From Verrucomicrobiia bacterium (GTDB taxonomy: Bacteria; Verrucomicrobiota; Verrucomicrobiia; Limisphaerales; JADLHS01): DNA of 64,000 nt. The notes under the pieces were generated by a model. The model saw only the letters and a program-made list of their open reading frames with translations. It did not search any database and was not told the DNA's origin. Positions 57,221 to 64,000 of the stretch are shown one piece after another. The stretch spans positions 367,019 through 431,018 of the forward strand of contig WYBW01000022.1 of assembly GCA_011525685.1 (NCBI GenBank), written 5' to 3'. A program made the position numbers and the translations under genes. Position 1 is the stretch's first letter; each line of letters opens with the position of its first letter.

Positions 57221-58340
57221 GCGGCTGGTTCATTTCATCGGCTGACGACCGGGGCACGGAACAGATCACGCTGGTGCCGCCCTCCAGGTCGCGTTCCACC
57301 ATCGTCGCACCACCGATCATTCCCGCCCGATACTGCATGATGCGCAAGCCCATGCCCTGATTCTCGGGCAGCACTTTCGGAATCCCGCAGCCATCGTCCT
57401 TGATGCTCAACACATGCCGTCCGCCGGCGCTCTTGAGGCCAATCCAGACCCGCCGCGCCTTGCCGTGGTTGATGGCGTTGGACACCGCCTCCTGGGCAAT
57501 CCGGTAAAGATGCGTGGCCGCCGAATGATCATGCACCCACACCGGCGGATCGCACTCGAACTGACAGGCGACGCGGAACATCTTCGCCGTGTTCGCTGCC
57601 AGTTCGTGCAAGGCGGACATCAAACCCTCGGCTTCCAGCATCACCGGCGAAAGCCCGCGCGCCAGCGAGCGCGTGTAACCGATGGCTTCGCGGACGAGAC
57701 GGCTGATCTCCGCGGCCCGCGCGGCGTCCGACTTCGAGCGCGCGGCGATCTTTTGCTCGAGAGCCTGGCTCATCAACTCGATGCCCGCCAGTTGCTGGCA
57801 CAACCCATCGTGCAGATCGTGGCCAATGCGGCGCTGCTCCCGGTCGCTGATCTCCAGAATCTCCTTCTCCAACCGTTTGCGCTCGCTGATGTCGCGCACG
57901 AACCCGGTGAAAATCCGCCGGTCCGCCAGCCGCACTTCGCTCACCGAGAGGTCCATGGGAAACTGGCTGCCGTCCTTGCGGCGACCCACCACTTCACGCC
58001 CGATGCCGATGATCCGCGCATGCCCGCTGCGCCGGTAGTTCTCGATGTAGGCGTTGTGCTCCTCGCGGTAGGGCGAGGGCATGAGGACGTTCACATTCTG
58101 GCCAACGACCTCGGCGGCGGTGTAGCCAAAAATCTTCTCCGCCGCGGGATTGAAGGATTCGATGATCCCGCGTTCGTCAATGGTGATGATGCCTTCGACG
58201 GCGGTAGCGAGAATGGCGCGCAACCTTTCGGCGGCGTCGCGCAACGCGGCCTCCGTCACCGAAGGGCCACAGCCCCCGGCTCGGCAGGCCTTGAGCTGCT
58301 CGATCAACTGGGCTTTGGTCAGCCGCGCCAAGTCGTTCAT
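57210..58340 (-). CDS. PAS-domain sensor histidine kinase (HisKA_3 type, FixL-like PAS)
   Basis: A 376-residue soluble kinase. A PAS domain (about 38-155: FNPAAEKIFGYTAAEVVGQNVNVLMP, IIGIGREVVGRRKDG) closely resembles that of FixL. The residue just before IIGIGR, the haem-ligating histidine in FixL as I recall it, is Arg109 here, so haem binding is doubtful. A HisKA_3 dimerisation domain follows with QRRIGHDLHDGLCQQLAG, the phosphorylated residue most likely being His177. The ATPase domain has LYRIAQEAVSNAINHG and DDGCGIP. I chose the ATG at 58340 (MNDLARL). It has no membrane helix, so the signal is intracellular. Confidence 0.92.
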   Translation of the reverse strand: MNDLARLTKAQLIEQLKACRAGGCGPSVTEAALRDAAERLRAILATAVEGIITIDERGIIESFNPAAEKIFGYTAAEVVGQNVNVLMPSPYREEHNAYIENYRRSGHARIIGIGREVVGRRKDGSQFPMDLSVSEVRLADRRIFTGFVRDISERKRLEKEILEISDREQRRIGHDLHDGLCQQLAGIELMSQALEQKIAARSKSDAARAAEISRLVREAIGYTRSLARGLSPVMLEAEGLMSALHELAANTAKMFRVACQFECDPPVWVHDHSAATHLYRIAQEAVSNAINHGKARRVWIGLKSAGGRHVLSIKDDGCGIPKVLPENQGMGLRIMQYRAGMIGGATMVERDLEGGTSVICSVPRSSADEMNQPHED

Positions 58341-58483
58341 CGCGGAAGTTCTAGCGGACGGCGCCGGCGAACTCACGCAAAAACCAGAGGGTGGGCTCCG
58401 ACGACAGGGAGCGGTCCTTCGAAAAGGCAAACCCGGCGGCACGAATCAAAAGTCGCGCCGCCGGGCATCCCATTGACCAAGCC

Positions 58484-59530
58484 TTAGCGCCCCAGGAGCT
58501 GGGCCCGATAATCCGTCGGCGTCTGGCCGAGGATCTTCTTGAAGACCCGATTGAAGTGCGTCAGTGATTGGAAACCGACCTCGAACGCAATTTCGCTGAC
58601 CCGCAGGTTCGGGTTGAGGAGGAGGTTCTTCGATTTCTCGATCCGCACCCGGGAAAGGTAGTCGGTGAAGTTGATGCCGGTGACCTTCTTGAACATTTTG
58701 CAGAAGTAGAAGGTGCTGGTGTTCACCGCACGGGCCACCTGGGTCAGATTGAGGTCTTCGGCCTGATGCTCCTGGATGAACTCCTTGGCGCGCCGGATGA
58801 CGGGCGGCTCGGAATTCTCGTGCTGCACGAGCACCTGGTTGCTGAGCATGGACAGGTGTTGGGCGAAGATGGACAACAACTTCACAACGGATTCATGTTG
58901 CTTGGTGGGCACCACCTTCGTGGCAAAATAGGCTTCCTCCAATTTCTTGCGTTCCACCGAAATCCCCCAGTCGGCCACCAGCTTGGTCACCCGGTCAAAC
59001 TGCGACGTCGAGGGCTTGCGCCGGAAGACCTGGCCGGTTTGCAAAAAGCCAATCAACCGGTCGCCCAGCCGCACCGGCACGGCGGTGTCGCACATGCCCA
59101 CGGGACAAATGACCGTGTGCGCCTGGTTGACGGCGCCCTCGGACAGTTTTTCCTGCACCTGCAGGCAGGCGGCACAGGCGCGGCTCTTCTGCGCCATCAG
59201 TCCGCAAAACGGGCTTTCGTTGCGCTTGCCGTGATGCGGCAGTTGCCAGGATTCCACGGGGCGCAGCGTCACCGGCAGGCCGGTGGCTTCGCTGAAAGCC
59301 CGCTCGTAATCCTGATAAACCCTCGAATTGATGAGGGCTTCCACCATCCCTTTGCTCCCGTTCCCGTTCGTCACCTGATTCCTGGGTTTGGCCCCGAGGG
59401 GTTTCGGGGCGGCGACCATCGTGCCCGTGCGGGGCGCGGTGGCAACAGTGGCCATCACGGCGGCATTGCGGCCGGGGAGGGCTGGGTTCAGAGGGGTATC
59501 GCAGTTCTGCCGAGCAAATGTTGTTTGCAT
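58484..59530 (-). CDS. PocR-domain AraC-family regulator
   Basis: A 348-residue regulator. After a ~60-residue Ala/Pro-rich leader comes a PocR sensory domain (about 62-225). Its Cys pattern includes FCGLMAQKSRACAACLQVQEKL and HTVICPVGMCDTAVPV, with RLIGFLQTGQVF. The AraC DNA-binding domain fills the C-terminus (NLTQVARAVNTSTFYFCKMFKKVTGINFTDYLSRVRIEKSK, IAFEVGFQSLTHFNRVFKKILGQTPTDYR). PocR domains bind small hydrocarbon derivatives such as diols or act as redox/metal-related sensors. The gene has its own upstream region with the perfect palindrome at 59610-59628, so autoregulation is possible. Confidence 0.92.
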   Translation of the reverse strand: MQTTFARQNCDTPLNPALPGRNAAVMATVATAPRTGTMVAAPKPLGAKPRNQVTNGNGSKGMVEALINSRVYQDYERAFSEATGLPVTLRPVESWQLPHHGKRNESPFCGLMAQKSRACAACLQVQEKLSEGAVNQAHTVICPVGMCDTAVPVRLGDRLIGFLQTGQVFRRKPSTSQFDRVTKLVADWGISVERKKLEEAYFATKVVPTKQHESVVKLLSIFAQHLSMLSNQVLVQHENSEPPVIRRAKEFIQEHQAEDLNLTQVARAVNTSTFYFCKMFKKVTGINFTDYLSRVRIEKSKNLLLNPNLRVSEIAFEVGFQSLTHFNRVFKKILGQTPTDYRAQLLGR

Positions 59531-59609
59531 GGCGGCAATTTACGACAAACCCTTTTTTGCCACAATCAGGCCAAACCTGTATCGTGTGTTGGCACTTTCA
59601 CTTAGCAGA

Positions 59610-59628
59610 CATAAGGGAAACCCTTATG
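59610..59628. promoter_or_regulatory. Perfect palindrome, candidate operator upstream of the PocR-AraC gene
   Basis: CATAAGGG-AAA-CCCTTATG is an 8+3+8 perfect inverted repeat, 79 bases upstream of the regulator's start and 92 bases past the stop codon of the cNMP-protein gene. The surrounding 190 bases are AT-richer than the genes around them, as expected for a promoter. Size and symmetry suit a dimeric regulator such as the NarL-type protein encoded nearby. Confidence 0.55.
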
Positions 59629-59720
59629 CCGCTTCCATCGCTTGCAATCGTACCACATTCGTTCCCGAGCGATTCCTCCCGCTCGCGGTTCACCACAAAA
59701 TCCTCAGAGCCAGGAACGCA

Positions 59721-60173
59721 TCAGCGATTCGCGCCCACGACTTGCTGGCGCGCGGCCTGCATCCGACGAACCACCACCGCAGCCATGCGTTTAATCAACT
59801 CGTAGCCGAATTCATGGTCTTCATCGCACTGCTCGCGCAGGCGCGTGCCGTAGAAAAAGATTGCGCGCGTGGGCTTCAGCGCCCGCGCGTCGAAGTGCCA
59901 GTAATACGGCGGGAACAGCCACGACCAGCCCAGCACGTCACCGTGTCCCAACACATCAATCAAAGCCACGCGGCCCTCGCTGGTGCGGGATTCCAGCGCC
60001 ACGGAACCCGTCTCCAGCAAATAAAACCGGTTGGCCAGATCGCCCTCGCGGAAGATCAACTGCCCTTCCAAAAACTCCGTCTGCATCCCGCTCGCGCACA
60101 AGAGGTCCACGTGCGCCGGCTTCATGCCCGCCACAAAGGGATGCTCGGCGACCGAGGTTGTCAGTGTCTTCAC
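59721..60173 (-). CDS. Cyclic-nucleotide-binding domain protein without HTH
   Basis: A 150-residue single-domain protein of the Crp/Fnr sensor type. Family blocks: FLEGQLIFREGDLANRFYLLETGSVAL, GRVALIDVLGHGDVLGWSWLF and the following helix LREQCDEDHEFGYELIKRM. The phosphate-binding cassette of true cAMP binders (GE...RxA) is not conserved: the GDVLGWSWL segment lacks the Glu/Arg pair. It therefore may bind another ligand or none. There is no DNA-binding domain and the C-terminus ends soon after the dimer helix. It precedes the PocR-AraC gene on the same strand, with 190 bases between. Confidence 0.9.
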   Translation of the reverse strand: MKTLTTSVAEHPFVAGMKPAHVDLLCASGMQTEFLEGQLIFREGDLANRFYLLETGSVALESRTSEGRVALIDVLGHGDVLGWSWLFPPYYWHFDARALKPTRAIFFYGTRLREQCDEDHEFGYELIKRMAAVVVRRMQAARQQVVGANR

Positions 60174-60519
60174 GCGAAATGGCCGCAGCTCCGCCTCCGG
60201 TTCGTGCCCAAACCGGAGGCAGCCTGCGGATCGTCAAGAGGGTGTTTCGTACCCGCCGTGCTGTCTCCACCGAAATTGCCAAGGCCTCAACCTTTTTTGC
60301 CCGCCCAGCAGCCGCTTGAGAATGAGCTGACCAACTTAAATCGGGATCTGCCGCCACCAGGGTGAAGCCGGCGACACGACCGCTCACGCGCCACCAAACT
60401 CGATCACAGACAAGCAGTGGGCTGCGACGCGCGCTGCAATGCTGGAGTTCCACACTTTGTCATTGCCTGCGGAAAAGCCGGGCTGCTAGGTTTTGGTCAA
60501 CTTCCGAACGGGAAAGATT
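60174..60519. other. Divergent intergenic region with a hairpin
   Basis: The 346 bases between the divergent cNMP-protein and isomerase genes carry no recognisable gene. A perfect hairpin, GCCTCCGGTT (60193-60202) and AACCGGAGGC (60211-60220) around an 8-base loop, lies 20 bases upstream of the cNMP-protein start. It could act as an operator or leader structure. The isomerase gene start is preceded by GGGAAAG. Confidence 0.55.
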
Positions 60520-61563
60520 ATGAGCGCGAACCAAAACAACTATCCCAAATTGCACAATGCCATGTGGCCGGGTCTGGTCGGCAAAGGCTCACCCGGTGCC
60601 GAACCTTCGATTGACCTGGATACGATGCTGGAACTCACAGCCAGGGCTGAAGTTAACGGCGTCAAGTTCGATGGCGTGGACCTGTTTCTCTACGACCCGC
60701 ACGTTTCGATTGACATCAGCGACGACGGTCTCAAGGCGCTGGCGGACAAGATTCGCGCGAAGGGGTTTGTTGTCGGCTCCGTGGTCGCGCCGGTATGGTT
60801 CGACGGTTCAGCCATGGGCGACGAAACCAAGCGTGCGAATTGGGTGACCGCGGTGCGCAAAGCCTGCCGCATCGCCAAAAGGCTCAAGGAACTGGGCGTG
60901 CGTCCTTACGGCATCGTCCGCATTGACTCGGCAGCGGCCGTGACGGACTGGGACAAAGACCCCAGGGGCAACACCAAGCTCATTGCGAAAACGTTCAAGG
61001 AAGGCGCGAAGGTTGCCAAAGACCATGGCGAACGGCTGGCAGCCGAAGGCGAAATCTGCTGGGGAGGAATGCACTCGTGGAAGCACATGGTGAATTTGCT
61101 GGAGGAGGTCGGCCAGCCGAAGCTCGTCGGTTTCCAAGCGGACATGTCCCACACGCACCTTTACACGCTTGGTTACAACGCCGAAGCGCATCGCCTCGTC
61201 CCCAAGCATTATCACTATGAGCCGGCGGAATTCCACAAGGCCATGACCAAGCTGACAAACGCGCTGCGTCCGTGGACGATTGATTTTCACGTTGCGCAAA
61301 ACGATGGCAGCGTCTTCGGCTCAGGTTCACACGAGAAAACAGGCCGCCACTGTCTGGCTACTGATCCGAGGGGCAAGTTGAACATCGCCCGCGATTCCGG
61401 CTACTGGCTGCGTGATGCCAAAGGCAAGGTGACGAGGAAATTGAAACACATTTGCTGGGATGGCTGCATGTTCCCCAATGAAGTGCTGATGAAGCAGCAA
61501 ACGTGGAATGACATTCTCGCCGCGATGATCCAGGTGCGCGAGAATCACGGTTGGCGCGCGTAG
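60520..61563 (+). CDS. Sugar phosphate isomerase/epimerase (TIM barrel)
   Basis: A 347-residue protein of the xylose-isomerase-like TIM-barrel group. Typical blocks are [66 protein letters not shown] (with metal-binding Glu and His), [14 protein letters not shown] (Asp and His) and [13 protein letters not shown]. Such enzymes isomerise or epimerise sugars and inositols. The ATG at 60520 (MSANQNN) has GGGAAAG ahead; a start at 60493 is possible. With the Gfo/Idh oxidoreductase at 62687 it resembles the paired genes used in oxidation and epimerisation of ketosugars and inositol derivatives in this phylum. Confidence 0.85.
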   Translation: MSANQNNYPKLHNAMWPGLVGKGSPGAEPSIDLDTMLELTARAEVNGVKFDGVDLFLYDPHVSIDISDDGLKALADKIRAKGFVVGSVVAPVWFDGSAMGDETKRANWVTAVRKACRIAKRLKELGVRPYGIVRIDSAAAVTDWDKDPRGNTKLIAKTFKEGAKVAKDHGERLAAEGEICWGGMHSWKHMVNLLEEVGQPKLVGFQADMSHTHLYTLGYNAEAHRLVPKHYHYEPAEFHKAMTKLTNALRPWTIDFHVAQNDGSVFGSGSHEKTGRHCLATDPRGKLNIARDSGYWLRDAKGKVTRKLKHICWDGCMFPNEVLMKQQTWNDILAAMIQVRENHGWRA

Positions 61564-61766
61564 TCTTTGCCATGCCGTTGCCGGCGCGGAGCGCGCGGAC
61601 TTCGAGCTCGCACAAGTGACGACCTGCTTGGGCAGTCCCGGCGTCGGGCCGCGCACTTCCCATGCGTCGCGACTGGACCTCTCCACACCCGTCGTGGCAC
61701 GGCTCGTGCGACTTTGCGCAGAGTCAATTTGAGTCCGGCCGGCCGGAGTCAGGAAGTCGCGCGCCT

Positions 61767-62549
61767 ATGAACCGCATCAAACAATGTCGTTGGGCACTCG
61801 CCGCGAGAGCGTGGTTGCCGTTGGCTGTTTTGTGCTGGCTGCCCGCCGCCGTTCCAGCGGTCCCGTTGGAGGAAACTTTCGAGGTGCTTCAAACCAAGAC
61901 GGGCACGTATGAAAACGTGACGGTTACGGCCAAGAACAAGGATTGGATCTTCATCCTGCACTCCGCCGGCATGGGCAACATCAAGATCGCCGACCTGCCC
62001 GAGGATGTTCAACAACAGTTGGGCTACAACCTCCCCAAGGAGCAACCCAAACGCGCGGCGATACCCACGATGGAGACGCTTACGGACATCAAAGTGCCCG
62101 AGATGGGTGAGCTTCAGCAGAACTGGCGCGATGGTGGCGCGCTCGCCGTGATGACCGCCTTCGGGAATCCCGTCGCGGTGTGGACATTCCTGGGACTCGG
62201 AGTGGCGCTCTATCTCTTCTTCTGTTACTGCAGCATGATGATTTGCCGCAAGACGCACACCTCTCCCGGATTTCTCGTCTGGGTGCCGGTGCTGCAGTCC
62301 ATTCCCCTGCTCCGCGCCGCCGGCATGTCGGGCGTCTGGTTTCTGGCGTTATTTGTCCCTGTGTTCAACCTCGTCGCTCAGGTGATCTGGTACATCAAGA
62401 TCGTCAAGGCCCGGGGCAAGAACCCGTTGGTTGTCCTCTGGCTGATTCTGCCTTTCACCAGCCCGTTCGCCTATCTTTACCTGGCGTTTTCCGAGGCCGC
62501 ACCCATCCGCCTCGAGAAGCACGTCCCCATCGCTTTGGAAACCGCCTGA
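61767..62549 (+). CDS. Membrane protein with exported N-terminal domain, DUF5684-like
   Basis: A 260-residue protein. A signal peptide ([19 protein letters not shown]) precedes a ~90-residue exported region that begins [33 protein letters not shown], a short beta-rich unit I have seen in proteins of this phylum. Four membrane helices follow ([80 protein letters not shown]). The helical part resembles DUF5684-type small membrane proteins. I chose the ATG at 61767; the frame opens at 61662. Function is unknown. Confidence 0.75.
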   Translation: MNRIKQCRWALAARAWLPLAVLCWLPAAVPAVPLEETFEVLQTKTGTYENVTVTAKNKDWIFILHSAGMGNIKIADLPEDVQQQLGYNLPKEQPKRAAIPTMETLTDIKVPEMGELQQNWRDGGALAVMTAFGNPVAVWTFLGLGVALYLFFCYCSMMICRKTHTSPGFLVWVPVLQSIPLLRAAGMSGVWFLALFVPVFNLVAQVIWYIKIVKARGKNPLVVLWLILPFTSPFAYLYLAFSEAAPIRLEKHVPIALETA

Positions 62550-62686
62550 GTTCCGCCGCCGCGGCCAAAGCTCCCAACCGCCGGGCGCGGGCTTCTGGTT
62601 CAACTCCGGTCGTCTTCCGCAGCGTTCTTTGCGCTTGCGTCAGGAAATGCAAAGCGATTTCCTTCCGTCAGGTAAACAACCACACT

Positions 62687-63829
62687 ATGAAGAAACTCCG
62701 CATCGGACTCATCGGTTACGGCTTCATGGGCCGCGCCCACTCGAACGCTTATCGCAAGGTGGGCAACTTCTTCGATCTCGACTACGAATGTGTCTTGCAG
62801 GCCGCCTGCGCCCGCGACCCGGAAAAGGTCCAGGCCTTCGCGCGGACTTGGGGCTACCAATCGGTGGAAACGGACTGGCGCAAACTCATCGCGCGCGACG
62901 ACATTGACGCGGTGGACATCTGCGTGCCGAACAATCTGCACGCGGAGATCGCCATTGCCGCCGCCAGGGCCGGCAAGATGATCCTCTGTGAAAAGCCGCT
63001 GTCCATGAACGCCGCGGAAGGCCGTCGCATGGTGGCCGCGGTCGAGAAGGCCGGCGTGCCGAACATGGTCTGGTACAATTACCGGCGCGTGCCGGCGGTC
63101 ACCCTCGCCAAGCACCTGATTGATGAGGGCCGGTTGGGGAAGATTTTCCATTACCGGGCAAAGTTCCTCCAGGACTGGACCATCAGCGCCGACCTGCCGC
63201 AGGGCGGCACGGGTCTGTGGCGATTGGATGTAAAAGCCGCCGGCAGCGGCGTCACCGGCGACCTCCTGGCGCATTGCATTGACACGGCACTCTGGTTGAA
63301 CGGCGGAATCGAAAAGGTCAACGCGATGACCGAAACCTTCATCAAACAACGCAAGCACACCTTGACCGGCAAGGTGGAGAAGGTGGGTATTGACGACGCC
63401 TGCGCCACGCTGGCGCGCTTCAAAAACGGCTCGCTGGCGACCTTCGAGTCCACCCGCTACGCCCGGGGACACAAGGCCCTTTACACCCTGGAGATCAACG
63501 GCGAGCACGCCTCGATCTTTTGGGACCTTCACGACCTCCACCGCCTGCAATACTTCGATCACCGCGATCAGGGCATCGTCCGCGGCTGGCGTTCGATCCA
63601 TGTCAGCGACGGCGACCATCCTTACATGAAGCACTGGTGGGTGCCCGGCCTGCAAATCGGCTATGAACACAGCTTCATCCATCAGGTGGCTGACTTCCTG
63701 CAAGGGGTGGCCTCGGGCAAACCAGCCAGTCCCACCTTCCGTGACGCGCTGGAAACCCAATGCGTGTGCGACGCGATCCTCAAGTCCGCCAAGACGCTGA
63801 AATGGGAGAAAGTGGCGGCGGTGAAATGA
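62687..63829 (+). CDS. Gfo/Idh/MocA-family oxidoreductase
   Basis: A 380-residue NAD(P)-dependent dehydrogenase. The N-terminal Rossmann domain starts [19 protein letters not shown], with [17 protein letters not shown] and the signature [12 protein letters not shown] (catalytic Lys). The C-terminal domain has [17 protein letters not shown], with the conserved Asp and His of the family. The ATG at 62687 is in frame; an upstream open frame to 62180 overlaps the previous gene. It likely oxidises a sugar or inositol, forming a functional pair with the isomerase two genes upstream. Substrate cannot be assigned. Confidence 0.92.
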   Translation: MKKLRIGLIGYGFMGRAHSNAYRKVGNFFDLDYECVLQAACARDPEKVQAFARTWGYQSVETDWRKLIARDDIDAVDICVPNNLHAEIAIAAARAGKMILCEKPLSMNAAEGRRMVAAVEKAGVPNMVWYNYRRVPAVTLAKHLIDEGRLGKIFHYRAKFLQDWTISADLPQGGTGLWRLDVKAAGSGVTGDLLAHCIDTALWLNGGIEKVNAMTETFIKQRKHTLTGKVEKVGIDDACATLARFKNGSLATFESTRYARGHKALYTLEINGEHASIFWDLHDLHRLQYFDHRDQGIVRGWRSIHVSDGDHPYMKHWWVPGLQIGYEHSFIHQVADFLQGVASGKPASPTFRDALETQCVCDAILKSAKTLKWEKVAAVK

Positions 63830-64000
63830 GTCGGCGCCAAGAGGCCGCTGGGCGGGGTTGGATGGACGCCTTGCTGTCAAAACTCTTTAGAAATGTCCCC
63901 TTAAGAACTCAGGAGAAAATGTCCCCTGGGTTGTTGATTTTCTCTGCGTCTGGAGGTGGGGGACGCAGGGAGGCCGGAGCGGAGCGGAGGCCGACCGGAG
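63830..64000. other. Non-coding end of window with AAATGTCCCC direct repeats
   Basis: AAATGTCCCC occurs twice, at 63891-63900 and 63917-63926, 26 bases apart, followed by GC-rich tandem-like DNA (GGAGCGGAGCGGAGG). Repeated ATGTCCCC motifs often mark the end of an insertion sequence, but no transposase is inside the window and the element, if any, would continue beyond 64000. Confidence 0.35.

Overview
The window is GC-rich, densely coding DNA, most likely from a Verrucomicrobiota bacterium (Limisphaerales/Pedosphaera-like). That placement is inference. It rests on the MoxR/DUF58/BatA/DUF4159/DUF4175 gene set, the TamA-TamB pair, a PocR-AraC regulator, a GH95 fucosidase, Gfo/Idh plus TIM-barrel sugar genes, and dispersed palindromic repeats of a kind I associate with that group. 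I see no rRNA, tRNA, CRISPR array or transposase gene.

Layout. (1) 1-13.5 kb is a surface-polysaccharide locus. GDP-L-fucose synthase and GDP-mannose 4,6-dehydratase sit at the two ends. Between them is a minus-strand run (FkbM methyltransferase, WbqC-like protein, sulfotransferase, DegT aminotransferase, GT2, GT-C-like membrane protein) and a divergent plus-strand run (GT2, DPM1/GtrB-like GT2, a second GT-C-like paralogue). The content points to a fucosylated, probably amino-sugar-containing and possibly sulfated glycan. (2) 13.9-19.8 kb is tamB-tamA, for outer-membrane assembly. (3) 20.1-35.3 kb is one long minus-strand cluster with several 4-base start/stop overlaps: TPR/HExxH peptidase, DUF4159, MoxR ATPase, DUF58, BatA-vWA, DUF4175 coiled-coil protein, vWA/GATase-like membrane protein and a caspase-like C13/C14-type peptidase with EF-hand-like loops. 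It is the best candidate here for an uncharacterised multi-protein system. (4) 35.4-44.8 kb holds a GH95 alpha-fucosidase, a LplT-Aas-type fusion (MFS + acyltransferase + acyl-ACP synthetase), a second PlsC-like acyltransferase, a YfcE-like phosphoesterase and a DUF6580-like membrane protein. (5) 45.1-49.3 kb holds a TMTC-like membrane/TPR protein and a SEC-C protein. (6) 49.8-55.8 kb is an acetate module: AcuC-like deacetylase, acetyl-CoA synthetase, OFA-family MFS transporter and an outer-membrane beta-barrel protein. (7) 55.9-60.2 kb is a regulatory cluster: small conserved-looking protein, NarL-type regulator, PAS histidine kinase, PocR-AraC regulator and a cNMP-binding protein. (8) 60.5-63.8 kb holds sugar isomerase/epimerase, membrane protein and Gfo/Idh oxidoreductase genes.

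The most unusual structure is non-coding. Two 212-bp inverted copies of a hairpin-array element (44900-45111 and 47611-47822) have terminal inverted repeats and apparent 10-bp flanking direct repeats, which is a MITE-like layout. A third element (37996-38177) keeps the termini but carries different hairpins. A second family (23671-23756, 38185-38346) has CATGAA/TTCATG ends. A third, C/G-rich palindrome family occurs between genes (13617-13845) and twice in frame inside the Aas-like gene (40877-40941, 41745-41813), where it is translated.
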